The notes under the pieces are model-generated. The model ran no database searches. It saw nothing but the letters and a program-made list of their open reading frames with translations, and had not been told where the DNA came from. A stretch of DNA of 64,000 nucleotides from Lactonifactor longoviformis DSM 17459 (GTDB lineage: Bacteria > Bacillota > Clostridia > Lachnospirales > Lachnospiraceae), in contig NZ_FQVI01000001.1 in assembly GCF_900129135.1 (NCBI RefSeq), positions 243,085-307,084 on the forward strand, written 5' to 3'. This document shows positions 52,118 to 60,818 of the stretch, in pieces. A program made the translations under genes and the position numbers. Numbering within the stretch: position 1 is the stretch's first letter; each line of letters begins with the position of its first letter.

Positions 52118-53788
52118 TCATTTACAGTGACTGTCCGGCACTGTGCAATCAATGCTGTCCTCTTCCTGTAAAACAAAACAATTTTCTCCGCCAATCCACG
52201 TTTCCAAGACCTTGGCAGTATAAATGGATTCTTTTGGAACAGCGGTCACATCCTGGCTGAGCACAACAAAATCCGCGTCTTTTCCGACCTTAATAGAACC
52301 TTTTCTGTCTTCCAGATAATTCTCATAGGCTCCGCCGATCGTGAGCACCCGCAAGGCGTCTTCGACAGAGATCGCTTCCTCCGGAAAATACACTTCCTTT
52401 GACGTCTTCGGCTCCATTCGATTCACCATCATATGCAGACAGAACATCGTATCCGGGGGAACTGTCACTGGAAAATCGCTGGCCTGGCAGACAGGAATCC
52501 CCTGCTCCAGAAATGAACGCAGATAATACATCCTCTCTGCCCGTTCCTTTCCCAGAAACGGGAGCTCCAATGGCTCATATAACGGCGTTTTAAAATGCCA
52601 GTACGGATTGACGACCGCAACTACGTTCAACTCCTTCATCCGCTTCGGATGATCCGGCTGACACACCTGTAAATGCGTGATTGCATTTCGATATTTTCCC
52701 GGAACCTGCTTTTGTGCCGCCTCGAATCCGTTCAGCGCCTCATCGATCGCCGCATCTCCAATCGCATGCACATGAATACCAAATCCTTCCTCCAGCGCCC
52801 TGATCATCCTTCGTTCTAATTCTTCCTGCCCGATCAGCACCGGGCCGCAATCGAAGGGTTCCATTTTATATGGCCTCCGCAGCAGTGCAGTATGTCCGTC
52901 CACGACTCCGTCCACAAAAAATTTGATCGTCTGGATCTGTACCTTATCGCAGCCTGAGAAACGCTCCCGATACATTACCGCCTGTTGAAAAAACTCTTCC
53001 GCGTCGTCCCCGGGATTCAGCGTCGGTGCCACACGATAGGTGATCTTCAGCTTTCCTTCCTTCTCCAGCTTTTCATAAGCATCAAAACGCACCGATTCAT
53101 CCGCAGAATGACTGAGCATAGGTTCAAAGGCTGTAACAATTCCGTTGGAGAGTCCGATGTTTTGATAATACAGAATCGCCTTCTCATAATCCTCCTTTGT
53201 AATCTCTGGCAGGGCCGGTGTAATCAGATCGATGGCCATCTCCTGCAAAAAACCACTCGGTTCCCCATTTTCATTATGACTGATCTGACCGCCCGGAGGG
53301 TCAATAGTATCTCTCGCGATCCCTGCTGTCTCCAAGGCTTTTGTATTAACCCAGACCGAATGGTGGCCCTCGTCAGAAATGATTACCGAACGGTCGCTGA
53401 CAACTGCATCAATGAGGTCTGCAGTCGGCCCCTTTGGACCGAACAGCCCTGGTTCAAACCCTCCGCCTATAATGGGGGATTTGCCCGGATGACTCTCCGC
53501 AAATTCCCGGAGCACTTCCTGGCATTTTTCAATGGAATCCACTCCTAAGAAGGGCCCCTTTGTCAATTCAACGGAGGAGCTGACATGCGCATGTCCTTCC
53601 GTAAAACCGGGTACGATGATTCCGACCTTATATTCCCTGATAACGGAACCGTCCGTCCAATATGCCATTACTTTCTCTTTCGATCCCACAGCAATAAACT
53701 TTCCATCCTCTATTACAAATCCCTCGGCATAGCAGTTCTCCTGCTCCGAAGTAAACACCTTTCCAAGTATGATCTGCCGTGCTCCCAT
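52118..53788 (-). CDS. Metal-dependent amidohydrolase (YtcJ-like)
   Basis: A 556-residue amidohydrolase of the TIM-barrel superfamily: metal ligands in GFTEGHAHVSSS near residue 60, IKFFVDGVVDGHTALLRRPY near 290, HVHAIGDAAIDEALNGF near 345 and QASDFPVTVPP near 440. It probably hydrolyses an amide or N-acyl bond in the transported compound or a downstream metabolite. AGGAGG precedes the start. It is the last gene of the transport operon, 48 bases past the binding-protein gene. Confidence 0.87.
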   Translation of the reverse strand: MGARQIILGKVFTSEQENCYAEGFVIEDGKFIAVGSKEKVMAYWTDGSVIREYKVGIIVPGFTEGHAHVSSSVELTKGPFLGVDSIEKCQEVLREFAESHPGKSPIIGGGFEPGLFGPKGPTADLIDAVVSDRSVIISDEGHHSVWVNTKALETAGIARDTIDPPGGQISHNENGEPSGFLQEMAIDLITPALPEITKEDYEKAILYYQNIGLSNGIVTAFEPMLSHSADESVRFDAYEKLEKEGKLKITYRVAPTLNPGDDAEEFFQQAVMYRERFSGCDKVQIQTIKFFVDGVVDGHTALLRRPYKMEPFDCGPVLIGQEELERRMIRALEEGFGIHVHAIGDAAIDEALNGFEAAQKQVPGKYRNAITHLQVCQPDHPKRMKELNVVAVVNPYWHFKTPLYEPLELPFLGKERAERMYYLRSFLEQGIPVCQASDFPVTVPPDTMFCLHMMVNRMEPKTSKEVYFPEEAISVEDALRVLTIGGAYENYLEDRKGSIKVGKDADFVVLSQDVTAVPKESIYTAKVLETWIGGENCFVLQEEDSIDCTVPDSHCK

Positions 53789-53836
53789 ATTTCACCTCCT
53801 GAAATTCACGCGTTTCTGCCTGTATCCTTACTATCG

Positions 53837-54928
53837 TTATTCTCCGCTCATCAACTCATTGTAAAGCGTATCCATGATCGCGGTCTGCTCGTCGCTGACG
53901 GATAATTCTTCATGATCAGGCCACATATCGGCGAATTCCTGGAGCATCGGATTCTCAAAATAATCCTTTGCAACACCCTCTTCAATCAGTTCTCTCTTCA
54001 ATGCCGGAACACCGCCCCATTCATTGAGCAGCTTTATTGCGGATTCTGCAGAGTAGGTGTAGTTAATAAACTCATTTGCCAGCTTCTGATTCTCTGAGGA
54101 CGCCGCTACTGTCCAGTACTGGCAGTACCCCAATGTCGTCTCCGGTACAATTTCGAATTTGTCCCAGTTTGCTTTGTCATCAAACATCAGTATATTGTAA
54201 TCATAGGTGTATGCAACCGAGCATTCTCCTGTCTCAAGAGAAGAAATTGAGCTTGCTCCAAATGCCTTGATATTAGGTTTAATTTTCTGCAACAGCGCCT
54301 GCGCCTCATTGAGTTCCTTCTCATCCTGACTGTTCGGAGAATAACCAAGTGCCTTCAGTGCACCTGCATACAGTGAAATTGTCGCATTTGTGCTCCATAC
54401 CTGTCCTTCCAGCGCCGGATCTGCAAGGTCCTCAAAGGAATCAATTTCTATAGGGCAGGTTTCCTTGTTTATGACAACGCCGGTATAAAGAGGCCCGGTA
54501 ATCGGCAGGCTGTATGTCAGCTTCTCATCACCCATCGCGCCCTTTTCTACATATACCGGATCGATATTTTCATAATTCGTTATCTTGTCGTAGTCCAGCG
54601 GTGCAAGCAGCTCCGCATCCACAAAAGATTTCATATAGGCGCTTTCTATATCAATCACATCATACTCACTGTTTCCCTGCAGCATCTTTGCCAGAATGGT
54701 GTTGGTGTCTTCCACATAAGTGATATTGACATCCACGCCATACTCTTCTTCAAAGTCAGCAACCGTCTCATCCGAAACATCACCTTCCCATGTCAGCACG
54801 TTTAAAGTGCCTCCTTTAGAAGCGCTTCCTCCCTCCTCTGGTGAAGATCCGTCATTTCCACAGCCGCTTAAGGATCCTGCAAAAAGTACTGTCATACATA
54901 ACACAGAGAGTGTTTTATTCATTTTCAT
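53837..54928 (-). CDS. Spermidine/putrescine-type substrate-binding lipoprotein (first)
   Basis: A 363-residue lipoprotein with lipobox LSGC (residues 20-23) and a PotD-like fold: LNVLTWEGDVSDETVADFEE, YDVIDIESAYMKSFVDAELL, and ETCPIEIDSFEDLADPALEG. It aligns with the second binding protein at 58190-59296 over its length. Substrate residues of true polyamine binders cannot be confirmed by eye, so an opine or other amine is possible. Good AGGAGG site. Confidence 0.88.
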   Translation of the reverse strand: MKMNKTLSVLCMTVLFAGSLSGCGNDGSSPEEGGSASKGGTLNVLTWEGDVSDETVADFEEEYGVDVNITYVEDTNTILAKMLQGNSEYDVIDIESAYMKSFVDAELLAPLDYDKITNYENIDPVYVEKGAMGDEKLTYSLPITGPLYTGVVINKETCPIEIDSFEDLADPALEGQVWSTNATISLYAGALKALGYSPNSQDEKELNEAQALLQKIKPNIKAFGASSISSLETGECSVAYTYDYNILMFDDKANWDKFEIVPETTLGYCQYWTVAASSENQKLANEFINYTYSAESAIKLLNEWGGVPALKRELIEEGVAKDYFENPMLQEFADMWPDHEELSVSDEQTAIMDTLYNELMSGE

Positions 54929-54965
54929 CGTCTTTCCTCCTCCATTCTCAAATATCTAAACGTTC

Positions 54966-55787
54966 CTACAGATCCCGCGGTTTCTTTCTGGCCTTGACAG
55001 CCTTTATTGTCCGAATTCCGTCCACTGCCAGATAGATCACAACGCACAGTATGCTGACTGTAAATATAACTGTTGCAAGTGCATTGATTTCCGGGGAAAT
55101 TCCCTTTTTCATCATTGAATAAACCTTCATCGGTAAAGTCGTCGTGCCTGCATCCGCCAGAAACGAGGTGATAATCAACTCATCCAGCGAGAGGGAAAAC
55201 GCCATAAACGCTCCCGATACAATTCCCGGCATAATCTGCGGTATCGTGATGTGAAACAGCGTATAAATCCGATCTGCACCCAGATCCAGAGAAGCCTCTT
55301 CTATCGACGGCTCCATTCCCACCAGTCTTGATTTTACCGTTATATATACATAAGGCAGGCAAATCGTCGTATTACCAATCACAATTGCCGGAATTCCAAG
55401 GGAAAATCCTGATGTATTAAAAATCATAAACAAGGCCACTGCCAAAACAATCTCAGGGATAACAATTGGAAAATAAGTTGAATTTGTGATTAACTTCGCC
55501 AGCTTTCCCTTTGACTTTTTATATCCGATTGCCCCCATCGTTCCAACGACAGAGGCGAATATCGTGGTCAGAACCGCAATAAGTACTGTTGTTCCGAAGA
55601 TGCCCCAAAGCTCACTGTCACCCATCAGTTTGAGATACCATTTTGTTGTAAATCCCTGCCAGACAACATTTGCCTTGCTGGTATTAAATGAAAACAGAAT
55701 CATCACAGCAACCGGCGCATAGAAAAAAAGGAACAACAGCAGCACATAGGTTTTATGTAATCCATTGATAATCTTCTTTTTCTTCAT
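54966..55787 (-). CDS. potC: Spermidine/putrescine-type ABC permease (PotC-like)
   Basis: A 273-residue permease with six membrane segments, starting with a basic N-terminus and LLFLFFYAPVAVMILFSFN, and carrying the coupling loop EEASLDLGADRIYTLFHITI near residues 168-187. Four bases separate it from the PotB-like gene. Confidence 0.9.
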   Translation of the reverse strand: MKKKKIINGLHKTYVLLLFLFFYAPVAVMILFSFNTSKANVVWQGFTTKWYLKLMGDSELWGIFGTTVLIAVLTTIFASVVGTMGAIGYKKSKGKLAKLITNSTYFPIVIPEIVLAVALFMIFNTSGFSLGIPAIVIGNTTICLPYVYITVKSRLVGMEPSIEEASLDLGADRIYTLFHITIPQIMPGIVSGAFMAFSLSLDELIITSFLADAGTTTLPMKVYSMMKKGISPEINALATVIFTVSILCVVIYLAVDGIRTIKAVKARKKPRDL

Positions 55788-55790
55788 AGG

Positions 55791-56690
55791 CTACGCTCCT
55801 AAATCATCCAAATCTCCGCCAAGCTTCGTGTAGATAAATACCATCAAAAAGATGATGACAGCCAGCACTACAGAAAGCGCCGCTCCAAAAGGCCAGTTTC
55901 TTGAGATTGTAAACTGCCGGTAGATCAGATTGCCAATCATGAGGCTTGTACCTCCGCCCAGCATATCCGTTACCATGTAGTATCCAATACAGGGAATAAA
56001 GGTCAGGATGATAGCCGCAAATACTCCCGGGGATGTAAGTGGTAATGTAACTTTACAAAATGTTTTCACCGGCCCTGCTCCCAGATCCTTGGACGCTTCG
56101 ATCAATCCGGGATCCAGTTTCTCGATCGAAGAATACATCGGCAGCACTGCAAAAGGTAAAAACATATAGATCATACCTACGACAATCGCAAAATTGTTAT
56201 AAAGCAGCGCCAGCGGTTCCTTGAGCAAGTGCAGCTTCATTAAGATTGTATTAATGATTCCGCTGTTGTTAAGAAGAATTACAAAGCTGTATAATACGAC
56301 CAGCCCGCTGACCCACAGCGGAAGCATCAGCAAAATGGTAAGCAGCGAAGAGGTTTTGCTCTTCACCTTCGCGATAAACCCGGCCAGCGGGTATCCCATC
56401 AGGATCGTCAGTGTGGTGGTCCAGCCGGCCACAACCAGAGACTGTTTGATCACATCCGCGTACACCGGATTTAGGATTTCCTTGTAATTGTCCAGCGTTG
56501 GCGTATACTGGATGCTCCCCAGCGGCCCCTTTGTCATAAAGCTCATAAATGCCAGCAGGCAGAACGGTGCAATGATAAACAGCGCCGCCCATATCGTCAT
56601 TGGCGCCTGCATAATCAGCGTTGTCATGCGCTCCCGCCTTGTTTTTTTCGGTCGTCCCTTTGGTCTGGGCTTTTCTTCACTCTTCTTCAT
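55791..56690 (-). CDS. potB: Spermidine/putrescine-type ABC permease (PotB-like)
   Basis: A 299-residue permease with a long basic N-terminus, six membrane segments and the coupling loop EASKDLGAGPVKTFCKVTLP near residues 200-219. Start chosen at ATG 56690, which has GGGAGGTG upstream and overlaps the end of the ATPase gene by 14 bases, implying translational coupling. Confidence 0.9.
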   Translation of the reverse strand: MKKSEEKPRPKGRPKKTRRERMTTLIMQAPMTIWAALFIIAPFCLLAFMSFMTKGPLGSIQYTPTLDNYKEILNPVYADVIKQSLVVAGWTTTLTILMGYPLAGFIAKVKSKTSSLLTILLMLPLWVSGLVVLYSFVILLNNSGIINTILMKLHLLKEPLALLYNNFAIVVGMIYMFLPFAVLPMYSSIEKLDPGLIEASKDLGAGPVKTFCKVTLPLTSPGVFAAIILTFIPCIGYYMVTDMLGGGTSLMIGNLIYRQFTISRNWPFGAALSVVLAVIIFLMVFIYTKLGGDLDDLGA

Positions 56691-57813
56691 CCGGATCACC
56701 TCCCTTGATATCCCGGAAGGAATCTGTGTTAATCAGATTCTTTTCCTTGATCACAATTCCCCAGGGCAGCTCCCAGTACAGATAGAGAAGCTCGCCCGTT
56801 TCCTCCAGATCTGCGGCATCAAAACGGTTGATCCGAATCTCTGTTCCGTCATTGAGGGTGATCATCATCTTGATCAGATTTCCCACGAAAATCTGTTCCT
56901 TCACCACACCCTTGATGGAGAATCCCTCTACCGGCGTCTTTGAAAATTTCATATGCTCCGGCCGGATCGAAACGGACACGCCGTCATTTACCTGAAATTT
57001 CTCCTTCGGATCCAGAGACACCAGTGCCTTTCCAACCTCGGTACCGATTACCGCCTGATTTCCCTTGACTTCCAGAATCATGGCGTCCAGCAAATTGGTT
57101 TCTCCGATAAAATTTGCAACAAATTTGGTTTTCGGATGCTCATAGATCTCTCTTGGTGTATCAATCTGTTCGATCCGCCCCTCATTGATAACTGAGATGC
57201 GATCGGACATCGTCAATGCCTCTTCCTGATCATGTGTGACATAGACAAATGTAATTCCCAGCTTTTTCTGCAGTCTTTTTAACTCAATCTGCATCTGCTT
57301 TCTGAGTTTCAGATCCAGCGCTCCCAGAGGCTCGTCCAACAGCAGTACCTTCGGGCGGTTGATGATCGCACGCGCGATGGCCACACGCTGCTTCTGTCCG
57401 CCGGACATCTGTGTGACTTTTCTCTTTTCAAAGCCTTCCAGCTGAACCATCTTGAGCGCTTCCTTCACACGCTCGTGTATCTCAGCCTTCGGAACCTTTT
57501 TCACTCTCAGACCATAAGCTACATTGTCATACACATTCATGTTAGGAAACAACGCGTAATTTTGGAATACCGTATTGACGTCTCTCTGATAAGGTTCTTT
57601 TTTATCAATTCTTTCATTCTGAACTTTAATTGTTCCCGAGGTGGGCATCTCAAAGCCAGAGATCATACGGAGTGTTGTAGTCTTTCCGCATCCCGAAGGG
57701 CCCAGCAAGGTCAGGAATTCGCCCTCGTCAATATTCATATTCATGTTCTTTACCACATGATTGTCTCCGTAGAGCTTTTCCACATTTACGATTGAAACAA
57801 TCGGTTTGCTCAT
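56677..57813 (-). CDS. potA: Spermidine/putrescine-type ABC ATPase (PotA-like)
   Basis: A 378-residue ATPase with Walker A GPSGCGKTTT near residue 36, Q-loop FQNYALFPNMNVYDNVAYG, signature QMSGGQKQR, Walker B VLLLDEPLGALD and switch His YVTHDQEEALTM, then a C-terminal TOBE domain (about 290-375). It energises the permease pair. It lies 18 bases after the PII gene. Confidence 0.92.
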   Translation of the reverse strand: MSKPIVSIVNVEKLYGDNHVVKNMNMNIDEGEFLTLLGPSGCGKTTTLRMISGFEMPTSGTIKVQNERIDKKEPYQRDVNTVFQNYALFPNMNVYDNVAYGLRVKKVPKAEIHERVKEALKMVQLEGFEKRKVTQMSGGQKQRVAIARAIINRPKVLLLDEPLGALDLKLRKQMQIELKRLQKKLGITFVYVTHDQEEALTMSDRISVINEGRIEQIDTPREIYEHPKTKFVANFIGETNLLDAMILEVKGNQAVIGTEVGKALVSLDPKEKFQVNDGVSVSIRPEHMKFSKTPVEGFSIKGVVKEQIFVGNLIKMMITLNDGTEIRINRFDAADLEETGELLYLYWELPWGIVIKEKNLINTDSFRDIKGGDPDEEE

Positions 57814-57831
57814 ATCATCTCACCTCCCCCT

Positions 57832-58173
57832 CTAGCCAATGGCATCTGAATTACGTTCGTTTGTACGTATCCGAACAGCTTCCAGCACATCTGTCACAAA
57901 GATTTTGCCGTCTCCGTTTTTGCCTGTTCCTATAGATGCTGCAAGATCCGCCAGAATATCCTCCACTGCCTCATCCTCTACCACAACAAATGCCATAATC
58001 TTCGGCAGCAGATTGATATCATCTCCTGTAAAATTCATTTCCGGCAGATACCCTTTCTGCCGTCCGCATCCCATGACCGAATACACCGTCATGCCCTGAC
58101 AGTTATGCGATGCCAATACTTCCTTTAATCCAATCAATTTTTCCGGTCTTGTTACCACTTCTATTTTTTTCAT
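57832..58173 (-). CDS. PII-family signalling protein with atypical T-loop
   Basis: A 113-residue PII protein. The B-loop IGTGKNGDGKIFVTDV and C-loop VRIRTNE that bind ATP/ADP are kept, as is GRQKG with the 2-oxoglutarate-associated Gln. The T-loop between GRQKG and LLPK has the usual length, but the uridylylated Tyr of GlnB (in the EYM motif) is replaced: the segment reads YLPEMNFTGDDIN. It therefore cannot be controlled by classical uridylylation. It sits between a binding-protein gene and potA, so it probably gates this transporter according to ATP/2-oxoglutarate. Confidence 0.9.
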   Translation of the reverse strand: MKKIEVVTRPEKLIGLKEVLASHNCQGMTVYSVMGCGRQKGYLPEMNFTGDDINLLPKIMAFVVVEDEAVEDILADLAASIGTGKNGDGKIFVTDVLEAVRIRTNERNSDAIG

Positions 58174-58189
58174 GTTGTCCCCTCCATTT

Positions 58190-59296
58190 TTATTCGGTGC
58201 CCTCTCCCATCAGTAAGGTATAATATTTATCCATCAGATTGATCTGCTCATCGTCAACCGCTACCAGCCAGCTCTTCTCCGAAAGCTCGTTATATTTTTC
58301 AATACAAGGATTTTTATAAAAGTCCTCTGGAAGATATTCCTCGATATACTGCTGCTGAACCATCGGAACCTGTCCCCATTCATCAACATGCATAGCAACA
58401 GTCTCCGGACTAATCATATAGTTGATGAATTCCTGTGCCAGTTCCGTATTTTCACAGGTGGAGGTGATGCCCCAGTACTGAATAAATTTCTCATATTTAG
58501 AATCAATATCCGCAATTGCAAACTGATCCCAGTATTCGTCGCTCTCAAAGCAAAGTACCGAATAATCCCAGCACAGCGCTACGGAGCATTCTCCGTTTAC
58601 CAATGGAGACACTGCGCTTTCACTCACAAAAGTCTTTACATTTTTCTTAATTTTTGCCAGAAGATCATTTGCCTCAGAAATCTCCTGTTCACTTGTGGAA
58701 TTCGGGCTGTATCCGAGCGAGGACAGAGCCGAACCGTAAAGAGAAATAGTAGAGCTTACCAGGGCCACTTGATTTTCCAAGGCAGGATCCGCCAAATCTG
58801 TTAAAGAGTCGATCTCGATCGGACATGTCTCTGTATTATAAATGATGGCTGTATATCCGGAATTGGAATCCGGAGTTGTATATTTCATTTCCTCGTCACC
58901 GATCGGACCATTTTCCATCAATGCAGGCTCAACATATTCTTCATTTGTAATCGCACTATGATCCATTTCCTGAAGCAATCCGTTCTCTACAAAGGATTTT
59001 ACATACGCTGCCTCAATATCACACACGTCATACTGATTTCCGCCTTCCACGAGCTTGCTGATCATCGTATCCGTATTGTCGATATAGGTTATATTGACCG
59101 TACAGCCGCTTTCTTCTTCAAACTGTTTGATTGCTTCTTCGGAAAAGAGTCCGTCCCAGATGCAGATATTCAACTCTTTCTTTTGTCCTTCTGCATCCGC
59201 CGAGCCTGATTCAGAAGAATTGCATCCACTTAAAAATCCGATACTCATGACAGTACTCAAACACAGCGCTGTCACCACTTTACTTTTACTTCTCAT
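58190..59296 (-). CDS. Spermidine/putrescine-type substrate-binding lipoprotein (second)
   Basis: A 368-residue lipoprotein with lipobox LSGC near residue 25 and the PotD-like pattern LNICIWDGLFSEEAIKQFEE, YDVCDIEAAYVKSFVENGLL and ETCPIEIDSLTDLADPALEN. It is a clear tandem paralogue of 53837-54928. Start chosen at ATG 59296 with AAGGAGG upstream; the open frame continues 39 codons further without support. Two binding proteins for one permease may extend the substrate range. Confidence 0.87.
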   Translation of the reverse strand: MRSKSKVVTALCLSTVMSIGFLSGCNSSESGSADAEGQKKELNICIWDGLFSEEAIKQFEEESGCTVNITYIDNTDTMISKLVEGGNQYDVCDIEAAYVKSFVENGLLQEMDHSAITNEEYVEPALMENGPIGDEEMKYTTPDSNSGYTAIIYNTETCPIEIDSLTDLADPALENQVALVSSTISLYGSALSSLGYSPNSTSEQEISEANDLLAKIKKNVKTFVSESAVSPLVNGECSVALCWDYSVLCFESDEYWDQFAIADIDSKYEKFIQYWGITSTCENTELAQEFINYMISPETVAMHVDEWGQVPMVQQQYIEEYLPEDFYKNPCIEKYNELSEKSWLVAVDDEQINLMDKYYTLLMGEGTE

Positions 59297-59396
59297 AGCA
59301 GCTACCTCCTTCACAATGAAAATACATCTAGATAAAAAGATCTCTATAAAAAAACAGCCAAAGGTTATAAGTGTCTCCTTTGACTGATTGTTTTTG

Positions 59397-60566
59397 CTAA
59401 TAGCATATTTCATAGATTTGTTCTGCTGCCTCCCGGCTCAGGGAAAGACTGCTGCCATCCGTTAATCCGAATTCTTCCACTGCCTGCTTTGCCATGGGCA
59501 AAATCTCCGATTTATCCTCCGCCCCGATTGATCGAAGTGTAAGCGTCAATCCCATTTCCCGATACAAAGCCTCTGTCTCTCCAAGCACAGCTCTGGCAGT
59601 TTGCAGTGGATCTTCTCCTTCTATACGAAATACTTCCTTTCCGTACTCGGCAAACATCGGCAATGTTGTTTCATTCAGTATATATTTCATCCAGGCCATA
59701 TCAATAATCGCCATCCCATGACCATGAGGGACGTGATACCGGTTTGTCAGCTGGTACTCGAGCGCGTGACATGGCCAGGAACTTGCTGTTCCGCAGGCGA
59801 TAAATCCGTTGATTGCCCAGCTGGCCGCCCACATTAAATTAGCCCGGGCACATTCGTTTTTCGGTTCTTTCACTGCAATAGGCCCATATACGATACATGT
59901 CCGCAGGATATTGTTCATCATACCCCGTTGGATATCCGGTATCCTGTCTCCGTTAAAATAATATTCGAAAATGTGAGACATGATATCCGCAACACCCGCC
60001 GCCGTATGATAAGCCGGCACTGTGAACGTATAGGTGGGATCCAGAATGGACGCCTTCGGATATAACAGCTCTGAAAACAATTCCGCCTTATCCTTCTCTT
60101 TGGCATTACTGATTACCGAGCTGGCGTCCATCTCGGATCCCGTCGCCGCAACGGTGAGGATCGAAACAATCGGAAGCGCTTTTGTGATTAAGCTGTTATC
60201 CTTTACAATTTCCCAGGGATCTCCCTCATAAAAGACACCGACTGCAATGGCTTTTGCGCAATCAATGGTGCTTCCTCCTCCGATCGGCAGCAGGACATCA
60301 ATCTTTTTTCGTCTGCAGATCTCAATCCCTTTTCTTACAGAGTCGATCTGTGGATTCGGTTCAATTCCTGATAGCTCGGAAAAGAAGATTCCGTTTTCCT
60401 GCAGCAATCCGACTGCATCATCGTAAATTCCATTCTGTTTGATACTTCCTCCTCCATAGAGCACCAATACCCTGTTACCATATTCTTTTAAGAATTCCGG
60501 AAGCATTTGGATCTGCCCTCTACCGAATGCTATTTTGGTCGGAATATGATAAATGAAGTTCTCCAT
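59397..60566 (-). CDS. Iron-containing alcohol dehydrogenase
   Basis: A 389-residue group III dehydrogenase: NAD loop GGGSTIDCAKAIAVG near residues 97-111, and metal ligands in CHALEYQLTNRYHVPHGHG near 270-290. It interconverts an alcohol and aldehyde. Start ATG at 60566 has AAAGGAGGTG. As the first gene before the transport operon it may reduce an aldehyde formed from the amine substrate; about 100 bases separate it from the next gene, so an internal promoter is possible. Confidence 0.88.
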   Translation of the reverse strand: MENFIYHIPTKIAFGRGQIQMLPEFLKEYGNRVLVLYGGGSIKQNGIYDDAVGLLQENGIFFSELSGIEPNPQIDSVRKGIEICRRKKIDVLLPIGGGSTIDCAKAIAVGVFYEGDPWEIVKDNSLITKALPIVSILTVAATGSEMDASSVISNAKEKDKAELFSELLYPKASILDPTYTFTVPAYHTAAGVADIMSHIFEYYFNGDRIPDIQRGMMNNILRTCIVYGPIAVKEPKNECARANLMWAASWAINGFIACGTASSWPCHALEYQLTNRYHVPHGHGMAIIDMAWMKYILNETTLPMFAEYGKEVFRIEGEDPLQTARAVLGETEALYREMGLTLTLRSIGAEDKSEILPMAKQAVEEFGLTDGSSLSLSREAAEQIYEICY

Positions 60567-60590
60567 AACCGTACACCTCCTTTAGAAAAC

Positions 60591-60621
60591 AAAAAAGGCG
60601 CTCGGGATTCATCCCCTAAGC
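60591..60621 (-). terminator. Terminator-like hairpin in the leader of the alcohol dehydrogenase gene
   Basis: On the minus strand GCTTAGGGGATGAATCCCGAGC can fold with GGGA/TCCC and GCT/AGC pairs, then GCGCC and a T6 run, ending 25 bases before the start codon. It may terminate readthrough from the integrative element or act as an attenuator for the catabolic operon. Confidence 0.5.
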
Positions 60622-60639
60622 ACCTCTTTGCCGCTTGAT

Positions 60640-60818
60640 TTATTTTACTATAAATTATATATGTCTTTTTGACTATCTTTTTATATCTTCTTAAATGTCC
60701 GCAAAGCCTTATTTTATCGGCTCTACGGGCATTTTGCTTTTGTGGTAAACCTCACATATCTAGGTCTATCTTCCTATATTTTCTCTATCAAACATGGTTA
60801 AAATCGTGGTAAATACTT
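60640..60818. mobile_element. Probable end of the Tn916-like integrative element
   Basis: This gap holds no gene. It is strongly AT-rich near 60650-60700 (TTTATATCTTCTTA-like), as are the ends and targets of Tn916-type elements, and lies just beyond the integrase gene, which is normally the terminal gene. The exact boundary and the att repeat cannot be fixed without the other end, which is outside the window. Confidence 0.5.
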
